A stretch of 64,000 nt of DNA. Origin: Whitmania pigra. Lineage: Eukaryota; Annelida; Clitellata; Hirudinida; Haemopidae. The stretch is from positions 1,432,501 to 1,496,500 of the forward strand of contig JAJTWR010000251.1 in NCBI GenBank assembly GCA_021613335.1, written 5' to 3'. Both the position numbers and the translations under genes were made by a program. Below are positions 14,101-25,932 of the stretch, one piece after another. Within the stretch, counting starts at the first letter, position 1; the number at the start of each line of letters is the position of its first letter. The notes below the pieces were generated by a model. The model was not told where the DNA came from, ran no database searches, and saw nothing but the letters and a program-made list of their open reading frames with translations.

Positions 14101-17100
14101 ATTATATTATAATATATTATTATTATATATGTGGGTGAGTGAGTGAGTGAGTGAGTGAGTGAGTGAGTGAGTGAGTGAGTGAGTGAGCGATTGAGTAAAC
14201 GAATGAGTGGGTGAGTGAATGAGCGATTGAGTGGGTGAGTGAGCGAGCGAATGAGTGAATGAATGAGTGAGTGAATTAGTGGGTGAATTAGTGGGTGAGT
14301 GAGAGAGTGAGCGAGTGAGTGAATGAATGAGTGGGTGAGTGAGAGAGTGAGTGAGTGAGTGAGTGGGTGAGTGAGTGAGTGAGCGATTGAGTGGGTGAAT
14401 TAGTGGGTGAGTGAATGAGTTATTATTATTATAATATATTATATTATTATAATAATAATTATTATTATTATTATCATCATTATTATCATCATCATTATTT
14501 TTATTATCATTATTAGTATTATTATTTTTAATTTTCATCTAATTATTCATTTCATCTGATTGGCAGGTCGACTACAGTTGCGACCAATGGCTGATGAAGA
14601 ACATGGATCCTCTGAACGACAACGTGGTCACCCTCATGCAAGAATCATCGAACGAATTCCTCAAGGCCATCTGGAAGGACGGTCAGTACTTTACTATACC
14701 CACTCATTTTTTTCATCTACTCGCCCACTCACTCGTGACTCCCCTTCTCCGCAGCTGAAATCGTGGGTCTCGGGGCGACGGTGGCTGGCGACATGCCCTC
14801 GTTCGGTGGTGCCAGCAAGACCAGGAAGGGCATGTTCAGGACGGTCGGTCAACTGTACAAAGAGCAACTTACGAAACTCATGCAGACGCTCAACAATACC
14901 AACCCAAACTTTGTCAGGTGCATCATACCCAACCACGAGAAGAAGGTTGTATTATTGTATTATATCACTGCACTTCTGATTATGATGATGATGATGATTA
15001 ATACATGTGAACGTGATGATGTTGGTCATGGTGATGATTAGTACTTGTGATGTGATGATGATGATGATTGCAACGATGGTAGTGATGATTGTAATGGTTG
15101 GCTTGTCAGTACAGGATCAATGGATTGTATTGTGCTAATCTTTAATATTGCTGTTGTCGTGAAGCCATCTAGAACCAATTTTAATTATAATAATAATTAA
15201 ATTTAAAGCCTGGAAAGATCGACCCAAACCTGGTTCTGGAGCAGTTGAGATGCAACGGAGTTCTCGAGGGCATCAGGATCTGCAGGCAGGGATACCCCAA
15301 CAGGGTTTCATTCCAAGACTTTAAGCAGCGCTACGAACTGCTCGCACCAAACATCATACCCAAGGGATTCATGGATGGGAAGAAGGCTTGTGAAAAGATT
15401 GTTAGTAGAATTAAATATTATTAATTGTATTATTAATCGTTTAATTAAATGTTTTAGTTAGTTGATATTAGTAATGTCTTCTTTGTTATCAACTTGTCGT
15501 CATTAGTTTATTTGCGGCTGCCATTAATTTAATGTCAACGTTGTGACCTAGATTAAAGCACTGGAATTGGACGAGAACCTGTACAAAATAGGTCAGTCAA
15601 AGGTCTTCTTCAGGGGAGGAGTGCTGGCTCACCTGGAGGAGGAGAGAGACCACAAGCTGACCAGGATCATGAGTCAATTCCAAGCCTATGCTAAGGGATA
15701 CATTGCCAGGAAGTAAGCACAAATTAGAATGATTGATATACTAGTGTAATTTTGTAATTAATAACTAAAAGACTGACTTGTGAAGTGATGGTAATGATAC
15801 ATGGTTATAAAGATGCAGAGTTTCAAGTCTGTTTTAACCACTATACAGAATTAACTTATTCGTTGTTGTAAGAGTCCGCCTGCTCTTGATGTAAGTCGAT
15901 GGTTTACCTAATAACATTCACTGGTTGATCTATGAACCTCAGGAATTACCTGAAGAGATGTCAGCAGTTGAATGCCATAAAGATCATTCAGAGGAACTGC
16001 TCTTCGTACCTTAAACTCAGAAACTGGACCTGGTGGAGACTCTTTACCAAGGTGAGACTCAGTAACTACATTCAATATCTGTTGTGTTCAACTCCTAGCT
16101 TGGACCTCTTTCACTTTTTATTGGAATTATTGAATTATTGTTGAATTTTTATTGGTTATTGTTGTTTTTTTATTATTACTATTACACATTTTATTGAATA
16201 ATATTAATTTAACGAGTTTTTAAGTTCCACGTTCCCCCCGCCAGTAGCGACTTGAAGCTTAACATTTTTAAGACCAAACTATATCATTTGAAACAACCTC
16301 TGAAAGGTCAAACCCCTGCTGGAGGTTACGAACAATGAAGAAAAGGTCAACCAGGTCGTTCAGGAGATGAAGGTGGTCAACGAGAGACTCGAGAAATTGA
16401 AGTTGGAACACAATGACTTGGAAAAGAAAAGTCAACAACTCCATGACGAGAAGATGCAACTCGCTGAAGCGCTGAGGACAGAGTCAGAGATGTACGCAGA
16501 GGCTGAAGAGGTAATGGCCACGATGATGATGATGATGTTGATGGTGATGATGACAATTAATAAATAGTTAACATAAATAAACAGTGATAAATATGAATAA
16601 AACATTATTTTAATGATTATGGGAACATATTTCTCCTGCTCTTGTCACTATAAACATCATTGTCATCATCTTAGATCATTTTCATCATCATCATCATCAT
16701 CACCATCATCATCATTATTAAGGAAAGCATTCCCATGTCAACAATAATTGTAATTGTTCATCATTAATAATTCGATGCTCTTTGCTGCAATTGGCAATTG
16801 GTTATTCCTGCATTAAGTAGAACCATCCTCCTCGTTAAAATCATCATCATCATCATCATTATTATTATTATTATTAATAGCTTCTATTGCATCAATGTCA
16901 TTATCATCTTGTTTACCACATTGTAATCACCATCACGTCCAACAGTCAAGAGAGCGCATGGCTCAGAGGAAGCAAGAACTGGAAACGATGCTCCACGAAT
17001 TGGAGCAGAGGTTGGAAGAGGAAGATGAACGAGTACAAGTGCTCGCCAACGAGAAGAAGAAGCTCCAAGGAAACGTGCAGGATCTCGAAGACCAGTCAGT

Positions 17101-20100
17101 CATGATAGTGATTGTTGTGAGATATGACCAGATGATGTGATATGATTATGATATGATGTGATACATAGACATGATGACTGTGGATATAGGTGTGATAATG
17201 ATGGTTAAATGATGTGGTAATGATGATGATAGATATGATTATTATGGGTAGCTTGTAATGATAATATTATTTCCAGACTGGAACAAGAGGAGCAAGCCAG
17301 ACAGAAGTTGCAACTGGAGAAAGTTTCGCACGAGACGAGGATCAAAAATCTCGAAGAGGCTGTTGCTTCACACGAGGATTCCAATGGAAAGGTGACATCA
17401 TTATCATCATCATCATCCTGATATTATTATTTTTGTCATTCTTCTAATTAACAGTTTCATAAATACATTAGTCACACTACGGAGAATATGCGTTGTCACT
17501 GAACATCCTTTTCATAATTGTCCTCACCTTTTCACGCAATCACAATAACACATAAGCACAATAACACGCAGTGACAATTGAATTGGCAGCTGTTGAAGGA
17601 GAAGAAATCCTTGGAGGAGAGACTGAATGAGGTGACCTCACAATTGGGTTCTGAGGAGGAACGAACAAAACAACTGTCCAAGATGAAGAACAAGTACGAG
17701 GCAATCATCGCTGAACTAGAGGAAAAACTCAGGAAGGAACAAGAGGTTGGTGATGATGACGATGATGCTCATGAAGATAGTGATGATACTGATGATGATG
17801 GTGGTGATGGTTATGATGAGTGTGAATGCTACTGAATAAAAGAAAGCACGCTTGTTATCCTAACACTTAAATAACATCAGGATTCTAATCATCGAGTTTT
17901 ACCTATGCTGATGGTGATGACGATTGTTAATTTTAAAATTTGCTTAATTTTCAAAACATCGCAGTTGAGACAAGAGCTCGAGAAAATAAAAAGGAAGTTG
18001 GAGGCGGAAGTGTCCGATCTGAATGACCAACTTGCAGAGAAGTCAAGGCAGCTCGAGGAACTCCAGGTCCAGTTCAACAAGAGGGAAGCTGACCTGCAGA
18101 AGGCTCTAAATAGGTCGGTTCGAGTTGCACTAATTCTTGGAGTTAAGAAACGTTATTGGGAACGTGCGAAATATTTTGACTATAATTTATCATCATCTTC
18201 ATCATTATCATCTTAACACATCGCTGCATCGATATTAATTATTACAACCTTCTCCACGGTAACTCAGAGTGGAAGAGGAGGTGTCGTCAAAGATGGTGGT
18301 TGTGAGGCAGTTGAAGACGCTGGAGGATAAAATCGCCGACATCGAGGATGACCTCAAAACTGAGAAGGATGCAAGAACAAAGGCAGAGAAGCAGAAGAGG
18401 GACCTTGGAGAGGTGGGCTGATATTGATTTGCCATCGTTGGCATTATCATCATCATCATCATCATCATCGAATCATATACATTCATTATATGGTCTTTCT
18501 CTCAATGTTATAGTCTTCTTGATTTCATTCCAACATTTCATTGTCCTCTTTGTGACTCATGTCATCATCATCATCAGGAATTGGAAGCCCTGAAGACCGA
18601 GCTGGAAGATTCCATGGACACCACGGCAGCAGCTCAGGACCTGAGGCAGAAGAGGGAACAGGAAGTGGCGAGTCTCAAGAAGTCGTTGGACGATGAGGCC
18701 AAGAACCACGAGACAGTCGTCGTTGAACTCAAGCACAAGTACACCGCGCAGATCGAAGCCATCGTCGTCGAACTTGACGCCACCAAAAAGGTTCGTCTTG
18801 CTTCCAGTGAAAGTTTATGATGATGTTAATGCTGGTGATGATGATGGTGATGACTACGATGACTTTATCTTAGAACATGCCAAAGTGTTTGCCATGGTAA
18901 TGATGTTGAAGATAGTAGCACGATCGAGGTTTTTTAACTTTAGGCGAAGGCGGGTCTCGAGAAAACACGCTCCCTGTTGGAAGGAGAGAAGAACGAATTG
19001 TCGAAAGAACTGAAGCAGACGACGAGTGTCAAGATGGATCTCGAGAAGAAGAAGAGACAACTCGAACAACAGGTCAACGAGATGACCTTCAAATTGGACG
19101 AACTGGAGAAGGTCAAATGTGCTTTACTCAACGACTCCAATAAGATGCAGGTTGGTGGATGGTGATTCGTTACCATGTCATTATTACTTTATGTTGCTGT
19201 TTTCTATTGGTCAACACTTCTTTCTATGAATAATTAATAAATAATAATGAATAATTAATATCCTATTATCGTTATCATGACTGTGATCCTCATATCGCTG
19301 CCTTCTTCTGTTTACAGGCTGAATTGGAGGCCTCTCATCAACAGCTTCAACAGTCGAATGTCAAAGCCAACTCTCTCTCAAAATCCAGCAACCTGCTCGA
19401 ACAACAACTGGCAGAACTCCAGGAATCACTGCAGGAGGAAACCAAACAAAAACTGGCAGCACTTTCCAAGGTCAGACAGGCAGAAGAAGAAGCTGCTGCT
19501 GTCAGGGATGAACTGGAGGAAGAGGAACAGGCCAAGAAGGCTCTCGAAGTTAAGATTAGTACGCTCAACCTGCAGGTATGGAGTTCAATTCCCAGTCGGA
19601 CTGAATGTTTGTCATTGTTCTTGCGTCCGTTGCTGCATAGAATTTCAAACTGTGATTAAAATGCTTTGTCAGTGAAGATTTTAATAAATAAATAAATGTT
19701 GTAAAAGTTAACAAATTTATAAATAAATAATTATTATAAATACTTTATGAAACTAACTGCCAGATGTCAGAACTGAAAAAGAAACTGGATATGGAGGCAG
19801 TTGCGAGCGAAATGAACGACGAATCGAGGAAGAAGTTGATGAGGGAAAACGAGGCTCTTCAGGAGAGGATCAACCAACTTATGGAGGAACTTGACAAGAT
19901 CAACAAGGCCAAGAAGAAGTTCCAATCTGAGGTTGTCATGATGATGATGATTGTGATGCTGACGATGATGATGATAATGATGATGATGGTGATGATGATG
20001 ATGATGTTGAATGTATTGATCCAGGTTGATGACTTGATGGTGGCCCTGGAAAGTGAGAAATCCAAGTGTGCAGCAATCGAGAAGAAGCAGAAGAAGTTCG

Positions 20101-22167
20101 ATCAGATGTTGGCTGAGAAGGAGGCCATTGCTGAAAAGTGAATGGAGATTATGAAATATTAATTATTATCAGTATTTTATTATTATCATTATTATTATTA
20201 TTATCAATTTTATCTACTTTTCACGAGGCTAGTTATAAATAAACATTTATTAACCTTTCTGCCAGACTTTGCCAGGAGAGAGACAGCATCGAAAGAGACT
20301 GCAGGGACAAAGAGACGAAAATTCTCAACCTGAACAGGCAACTCGACGAAACTTCCACGAAACTCATGGATGCGGAGAGGTCGAGGAATCAACTCCAGAA
20401 GGAATTGGAGGACTTTGCTTCCACCAAGGATGACGTCGGAAGGAATGTTAGTCGTCATCGTCATCATCATCATCATTGATTTATGACTTAGTCCTCATAT
20501 CAGTAATATCAATCATGATTGCCAAATCCTTCAGGTGATGGACCTGGAGAAACAGAAGAAGTTGCTGGAGCAGCAGTTGGAGTCTCAGCGTCAGCAGTTG
20601 GAAGAACTGGAGGATGAACTTCAGTCATTGGAAGATGCTAAGTTGAGGCAGGATGTCAATATGCAGGCAATGAAGGCCCAGTTTGAAAGGGATCTTTTAG
20701 CCAAGGAGGATCTCATTGAGGAGGGCAAGAAGAATATACTCAAACAGGTTGTGATGATGAGGATGATGACGACGACGATGATGATGATGATGACGAGGAC
20801 GATGATGATGATGATGATGATGACGAGGACGATGATGATGATGACGTTGACGATGGCGATGACGACGACGACGATGATGATGTCAATCTTATTTGATGGA
20901 TGAATGCACTCATTTGTGTCCTTTAAATGATACACTCCTTTGCAAAAATATTCATTGACATTAACATTATTAAACCCCAAACCTGTAAACAGCTGAGAGA
21001 ATTGGAATCGGAATTGGAGGAGGAACGAAAGCAGAAGACGAGTGCAGTGAACGCAAGGAAGAAACTCGAAGGAGACTTGAAGGCTCTCGATCAACAGGTC
21101 ACAGACGCCAACATGATCAAGGATGATGCCCTCAAACAAGTCAAGAAGATGCAGGTATGTTGATTGTTACAATTATTGATTGTTGCATTATAATCGCATT
21201 ATTACTTTAACGTCGATATTATATGTAATAGCATCATCACCATAACATCATTAAATGCATCAACATTAAATAACATCATTACCGTCATCATCATCGTCAT
21301 CATCATCATCATCATGACCTCCACAGGCTCAGCTGAAAGACTCCCAGTTGGACATCGACACTCTCCTCCAATCGAAAGATGAACTCTCGATGGCCGTCAA
21401 GGAGAAAGAGAAGAGGATCAAGATCTTGGAAGCAGACGCCATTCAACACCTGGAGGATCTGGCGGCATCGGAAAAGAACCGCAAGGTGCTCCAGATGGAG
21501 AAGGAGGAATTGGCTGAAGAGATGCAAGCATTCCTCTCTGGAAAGTGAGCGATATAGAATCGACCAATCACGTCGAGGCTTCTATTTATAGCATTTTTAA
21601 AAATTTAAAGCATGTCATGATGTTAGTTATTATTATTATTATTCTTTTTATTAATTATTATTTATTATTATTATTATTTGGTACTGAATATAGTTGATGA
21701 TAATCATTACCATAACTTCATTCAGGAGTATGATGAGTGATGAAAAGAAGAGATTGGAGGCCAAGATAGCTGAATTGGAGGAAGAACTTGAAGAAGAACA
21801 AATGGCCAATCAGAGTGCTGAAGACAAGGTTAAGAAAGCCATACTTCAGGTACAAAACACTTTTATGTATTAATGACAAAAGAAATTAAATTGTGAAATG
21901 ATTTTCTGATTGACATCAACAATTGAGTGATATTGATTGGTGCAGGTCGACCAGATGACAAGTGAGCTGGCGTCGGAGAGGAACAACGCACAGAAACTGG
22001 AGTCCGAGCGCTCCCAGCTTGACAGGCAGAACAAGGACCTGAAGAACAAACTCACCGAACTGGAACAATCCATGAAAGTTAAGATCAAGAACGTGTCTCA
22101 GACATTCGAGAGCAAGATTGCAGGACTTGAAGAACAATTGGAAGTTGAATCAAGGTTGGTTGGTTGG

Positions 22168-22212
<45 letters not shown>

Positions 22213-23046
22213 GATTGATTGATTGATTTGAGGGTCAATTGACGGTCTTCAATATGAATGGATGAAATATCTGTCAATTGGTCAGTATTTACTAATTAAT
22301 TAATGTTAAAATTTTGACAGGGAAAGACAGATTACCGTGAAGAACCTGAGAAAATCTGACAAAAGGTTGAAGGAGCTCATGTTGCAGGTCGAAGAAGAAA
22401 GAAGAAATGCTGAACAGTACAGAGACCAGGCATGCTAAAAATAGATTCATTCGTATCTCTAATTTTTTATTGTTCGACTGCTAGCTGTCGATTGGTTTTT
22501 AAAAATCAAAACTATATCGTCTTCTGTTTATTCAAAATACAAGTCTTCATTTCATTGGTCTTCCAAATAACCCATTTCATTACTCTGTCCAATCAGGTGG
22601 ATAAGAGCAACACCAGGCTGAAGGCCCTCAAGAGACAACTGGAAGAATTCGAGGAGGAAAACCAGCGCCTCGCCAGTCAAAAGAGGAAGTTGACACGTGA
22701 CCTGGAGGAGCAGAAGGAATCTGCCGAAGGGGCTCAGAGGGATTTGGACCTCTTCAAGAGCAAAATGAGACTCACCGTGACTGGAATAGCCGAGAAAAAT
22801 AGGTCTGGTCATCTTGCAATTTGAATGGATGAAATCGTTGTGTCGTTGTAGTACATATTATAATGTTTATAAATTAATAATGATCACAATCATAAACGAA
22901 TAATTACGACATTAATAAATTAATAATTACCACGTTACTTAATGAATAATTATCAAATTCATAAATTAATGTATTGTCACCGTCTTAGGGCTGGTCGCAT
23001 GGGGAAAAACACGAAGCAAGCCAGCGATTCGGATGACGAAGCTTAG
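7721..23046 (+). CDS. Non-muscle myosin II heavy chain (MYH9/MYH10/zipper type)
   Basis: The gene has 38 coding exons and encodes 1956 aa (human MYH9 1960). Exons: 7721-8068, 8393-8549, 8721-8748, 9127-9235, 11339-11431, 11581-11644, 11725-11823, 12030-12173, 12455-12550, 12740-12858, 13077-13229, 13348-13518, 13772-13936, 14567-14681, 14755-14945, 15209-15400, 15552-15712, 15943-16051, 16307-16510, 16946-17094, 17277-17391, 17590-17745, 17965-18113, 18268-18412, 18578-18790, 18944-19150, 19318-19575, 19764-19931, 20025-20137, 20266-20446, 20535-20747, 20993-21154, 21327-21544, 21726-21849, 21946-22154, 22321-22429, 22597-22802, 22989-23046. Seen: N-terminal SH3-like domain, P-loop GESGAGKT near residue 179, switch [10 protein letters not shown] near 462, IQ/neck near 780-830, a coiled-coil rod of about 1,080 residues and a short tail ending [22 protein letters not shown] is of the non-muscle type. 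The product is the actin motor of cytokinesis and contractility. The intron after exon 36 is GC-AG. Confidence 0.97.
9327..9335 (+). other. Candidate 9-nt in-frame microexon of myosin (loop 1)
   Basis: ACCGTCTGG sits between a good acceptor (TTATTTATTTTGCAG) and a consensus donor (GTATGT). Flanking exons 4 and 5 are both phase 0 here, so inclusion adds Thr-Val-Trp and preserves the frame. The site is surface loop 1 (25K/50K junction), where other myosin II genes have alternative exons. It is probably alternative; transcripts would decide. Confidence 0.55.
11032..11290. repeat. Compound trinucleotide microsatellite in myosin intron 4
   Basis: Runs of (ATT)n pass into (GTT)n, (GTC)n and then (ATC)n. 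The tract ends about 50 bp before the exon 5 acceptor. Intron 4 (9236-11338) otherwise holds only the candidate microexon and degenerate ATT-rich DNA. Confidence 0.85.
14131..14420. repeat. (GTGA)n tetranucleotide array in myosin intron 13
   Basis: About 290 bp of GTGA/GAGT repeats with interruptions such as GAGCGA, GAATGA and GGGTGA. On the sense strand of the myosin transcript nearly every period contains GTGAGT, the intronic half of a strong 5' splice site. Imperfect copies suggest an old tract. Confidence 0.95.
20752..20882. repeat. (GATGAY)n microsatellite in myosin intron 31
   Basis: A GAT/GAC-rich tract begins five bases into the intron. It typifies this gene: many myosin introns contain (GAT)n or (ATC)n close to the splice sites, for example introns 15, 19, 28 and 32. 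Confidence 0.8.
22155..22228. repeat. (GGTT)n(GATT)n tract overlapping a myosin donor site
   Basis: The donor of exon 35 (AAG|GTTGGT) is the first unit of a tetranucleotide array of GGTT then GATT units. Several identical GTTGGT donors therefore lie 4 nt apart. Confidence 0.85.
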
Positions 23047-23531
23047 ACAAGATGACAGCAGGGATTGACAGAAGAAGTGACTCAATGAATGTTTAATTGT
23101 GACGATATTCATATTTATGTTCATTATTTATTTTTAATTTCACATGTTTTTGTATGCATGTGTGAATTTGTGCTTCTTTGAGAAGATGTGATGATAGAAT
23201 GGAGAGTGCTTATTTTGTTTCAGTCATTACAATGACCCTGGTTATTAATTATAACCTGGTTATGGCCTTAGTCATAAAAGTATTAATTAATATTCATGTC
23301 TTGGTTATTAGTAGCTACCATGATGCTTGCCATTTACTTTCGAATGATCACGTTTACCTTGGCTTCTATCGCTTCGCTGAAGTGGTAGCTACGTCGGTTC
23401 CGTGTCGTCCGTTGAACGTGCTTCATGCTTGTCGTAACATGTGCCTTCACATAGACGTTGTTCTTTATTATTCTTACAAGGACATGTTTTCTCGTGTCGC
23501 CTTTCCACAAGGTCTGAATAATTAATTTGTT
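23047..23531. other. Myosin 3' UTR/flank
   Basis: AT-rich sequence follows the stop. Short ORFs on both strands here have no recognisable content. I see no certain poly(A) signal. Confidence 0.4.
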
Positions 23532-23984
23532 GCGGTCCGCCACAGGTGATATAATTAATTACTGCTGCCGCTGTTGCTATTATTTTATTATTATTATTAT
23601 ATTATTATTATTATTATTATTAAGAATTGAATTCGACTATGTAAGCAAATGTGGAATCAATAATTACTAAAATGTGGTCTTAAAATGTTTAACAGAGTAA
23701 CATTCTACGTAAAGAGCCTGGTAGCCTCTTCAAAATGAATCTAAACTTTAGCTAATGCAAGTTATTCCATCACGTTTAAAGTTTAAAGCGCGCTTATTTA
23801 GCAGCACAAGCATGGATATATCCAATATATGTCTAATAGAAGCAAAAAGAGAAAAAATCAAAAACTGGAAATATGAAAAAATACTTTAAAATTATTTGAA
23901 TTATATACGAAAATTTTTACGAAATCAATGAAGCTTATCGGGTTGGATAGAAACCTGTGGCGGACCGCGTGTAGGACACCCCTG
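23532..23984. mobile_element. Candidate hAT-like non-autonomous element
   Basis: A perfect 16-bp inverted pair, GCGGTCCGCCACAGGT at 23532-23547 and its complement at 23953-23968, brackets about 400 bp of AT-rich DNA. Read inward from the right end the sequence begins CAGGGGTGTCC, a start common in hAT-superfamily terminal repeats. The left end lacks the matching outer bases and I found no clear 8-bp target duplication, so the copy looks truncated. No transposase ORF is present. Confidence 0.45.
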
Positions 23985-24470
23985 CTCTAAAGCGTCAAAA
24001 TGCCAACAAATGTCTTAGCAACTTATCAGACCCAATTATGGTTCACCCATTCAAATCTGGCAAGCTATCCTTGAAGAGAGGAAGTATGAATCCACAGAAC
24101 GGGTGTTGGTTATCGAGAGGGTGCTGTCTGCTGATGGATGGCAATGTCGAAGGACCCGTCGTCTGGGTCGAATCACGGGCTGCAATGATTGTTATTTCTC
24201 GAAGCAGCCAAATTTGCTTAATTTGATGATAATGTTTTATTATAATCACAATCGTATATATTATTATATTATAATCATAATCATATAATCATAAGATATT
24301 TTTACAATTTTATTACTCGCTTTAATAAATTTTTAATTTGCAATAAAAATAAAACACATTTAGTCTTCTGTTCGAAAGTCTACGGAAAGTTTGCTTTGTT
24401 ATTTTAACCATATACAAAGCAATCTATTCACTTGGTAGCTGTTACTCTGACTGGATTAAGATATTACGAT

Positions 24471-25256
24471 ATGGAAGTTCCAAGCTCGCCTCCGCAAACA
24501 TTGTAAGTTTTGTTACGTTTTTGTGCATTTTTTTAGCTTAAGGCCTTCCTTAACTGATGCTTATGACGACGTTTATGTTGACTCCCACTTTCGTTGCAAG
24601 TCGCTTTAACTTATGCTGATTATTAATATTTCTATTGATAATATTAAGTTATTCATTAAGGTTACGAAACAAATGATTAGAACTTTTTTAAATTTTGTTT
24701 TAAGGTACGTTGAAAACTTGGCCTTTGCCGTCACTCAAGATTTATTGCGCATGCTCTTCTGCCAATTTGGAGTCTGTGTGGAATGTAAAATTATCAGAGG
24801 GGTAAGTAAATGTTTTGTTGTGTAAACAATTGCACAGTAGTATATTTCTAAATTACAAGCTTTCTATATTTTGTTACTATAAGGTCCTAAAAATTAACAA
24901 TTTGTTTGAGCAAAAATAATATAATACGATTGATTTATTTTCCACAGCTTCGTAACGATCCCTATGCGTTTGTTCAGTTTGCCGAACACCAACAGGCTCA
25001 ATATGCTCTCGTACACATGCATAACAGGAATGTCTTGGGAAAGGTTAGTAATGGTTTAAAAATTAATTATGTAATGTATAATTGAATTATGGCTGTTAAC
25101 ACTAAGTCATTGTGATTACTTTAAGACTTTATGATGAACATTTACATTGACTGTTGAGCTTATCTTGGTAAATTTTCCTTTCAGGAATTGAGAGTAAATT
25201 GGGCGCCTGCCAACATGGTTTTGAACTGTCAAAACACCTCAAGTCGGTTACCTTAA
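24471..25256 (+). CDS. TIA1/TIAR-like single-RRM RNA-binding protein
   Basis: Four exons, 24471-24502, 24705-24801, 24948-25043 and 25185-25256, encode 98 aa. The product is essentially one RRM resembling RRM1 of TIA1/TIAL1: RNP2 LYVENL and RNP1 DPYAFVQF, ending LRVNWAP where TIA1 has VKVNWATTP. TIA proteins have three RRMs plus a Q-rich tail and act in U1-dependent splicing and stress granules. Here a stop comes about 15 residues after the RRM, and I find no RRM2 or RRM3 exon before the next gene. It may be a free-standing small paralogue, a partial duplicate, or an isoform whose later exons were lost; a weak donor (TCAA|GTCGGT) precedes the stop. Intact introns argue against a retrocopy. 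Confidence 0.75.
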
Positions 25257-25286
25257 AAATAACTTGTAATATTATAATAACTTGAT

Positions 25287-25308
25287 AATAAAACAACTTG
25301 ATAATAAA
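25287..25308 (+). promoter_or_regulatory. Poly(A) signals for the TIA1-like gene
   Basis: Two AATAAA hexamers, at 25287-25292 and 25303-25308, lie 30-50 nt after the stop codon. Confidence 0.5.
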
Positions 25309-25932
25309 ATAACTTGTACCCCATTTTTTATGTCGTTGATAAAAAATTGATCCACTCAATCCTCTTAGGACGATTGCCACATAAACATTGATGACCGCTG
25401 AATCTTCAACACCATCATAGATAAAAAAATTCTTTGTTCTTTTTGAAGAGATTTCGTGAATTAATATTGCTAATATTACTATTATTGTGAATAAAAAAAA
25501 TCAATAAATAATAAAAGCATGAAAAAAGTCAGTTGTTGGTATTAGGATTGCCAGTGCTTGGTATTTGGCTTTTTTGAAAAAATTGGGACTAAATCTGGAT
25601 GTCTAGGTTGTTTAGAAATTTGGGTGTTTTTGGTATTTTGAAGGGGATATTTTGTCCCTGCTATTTTGAAATATTAAGACGGTTAAGCAGCACATCAACA
25701 TTCAACCCCTAAATGCAACGTTTACTACAGAATTGAGCAAACGAATGAAAAGCCACTGGTTAATATTACGATGCTCAATTATCGTGGTTAAAGGATTATA
25801 ACAATTATAAAGTCATAATTCACCATAGTTTCTCTTTACCGAGCTGTTTTACCAGTCGCCATATCAAAGAAATAATATTACCACCAACAAACAAATTCGA
25901 AGTGAATGACTGAAAGTCTACAAATATTGGGT
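25309..25932. other. Spacer between the converging TIA1-like and TLR genes
   Basis: AT-rich and without coding signal. It contains further AATAAA-like motifs near 25490-25510 on the plus strand. Both neighbouring genes end here. Confidence 0.5.

Noticed and set aside
14107..14538. 143-codon minus-strand ORF rich in SLTH repeats
   Set aside because: Translation of the (GTGA)n microsatellite; not a protein gene.
20621..21139. 172-codon minus-str ORF in the myosin region
   Set aside because: Runs through antisense myosin exons and a (GAT)n intron; low-complexity Ile/Val content.
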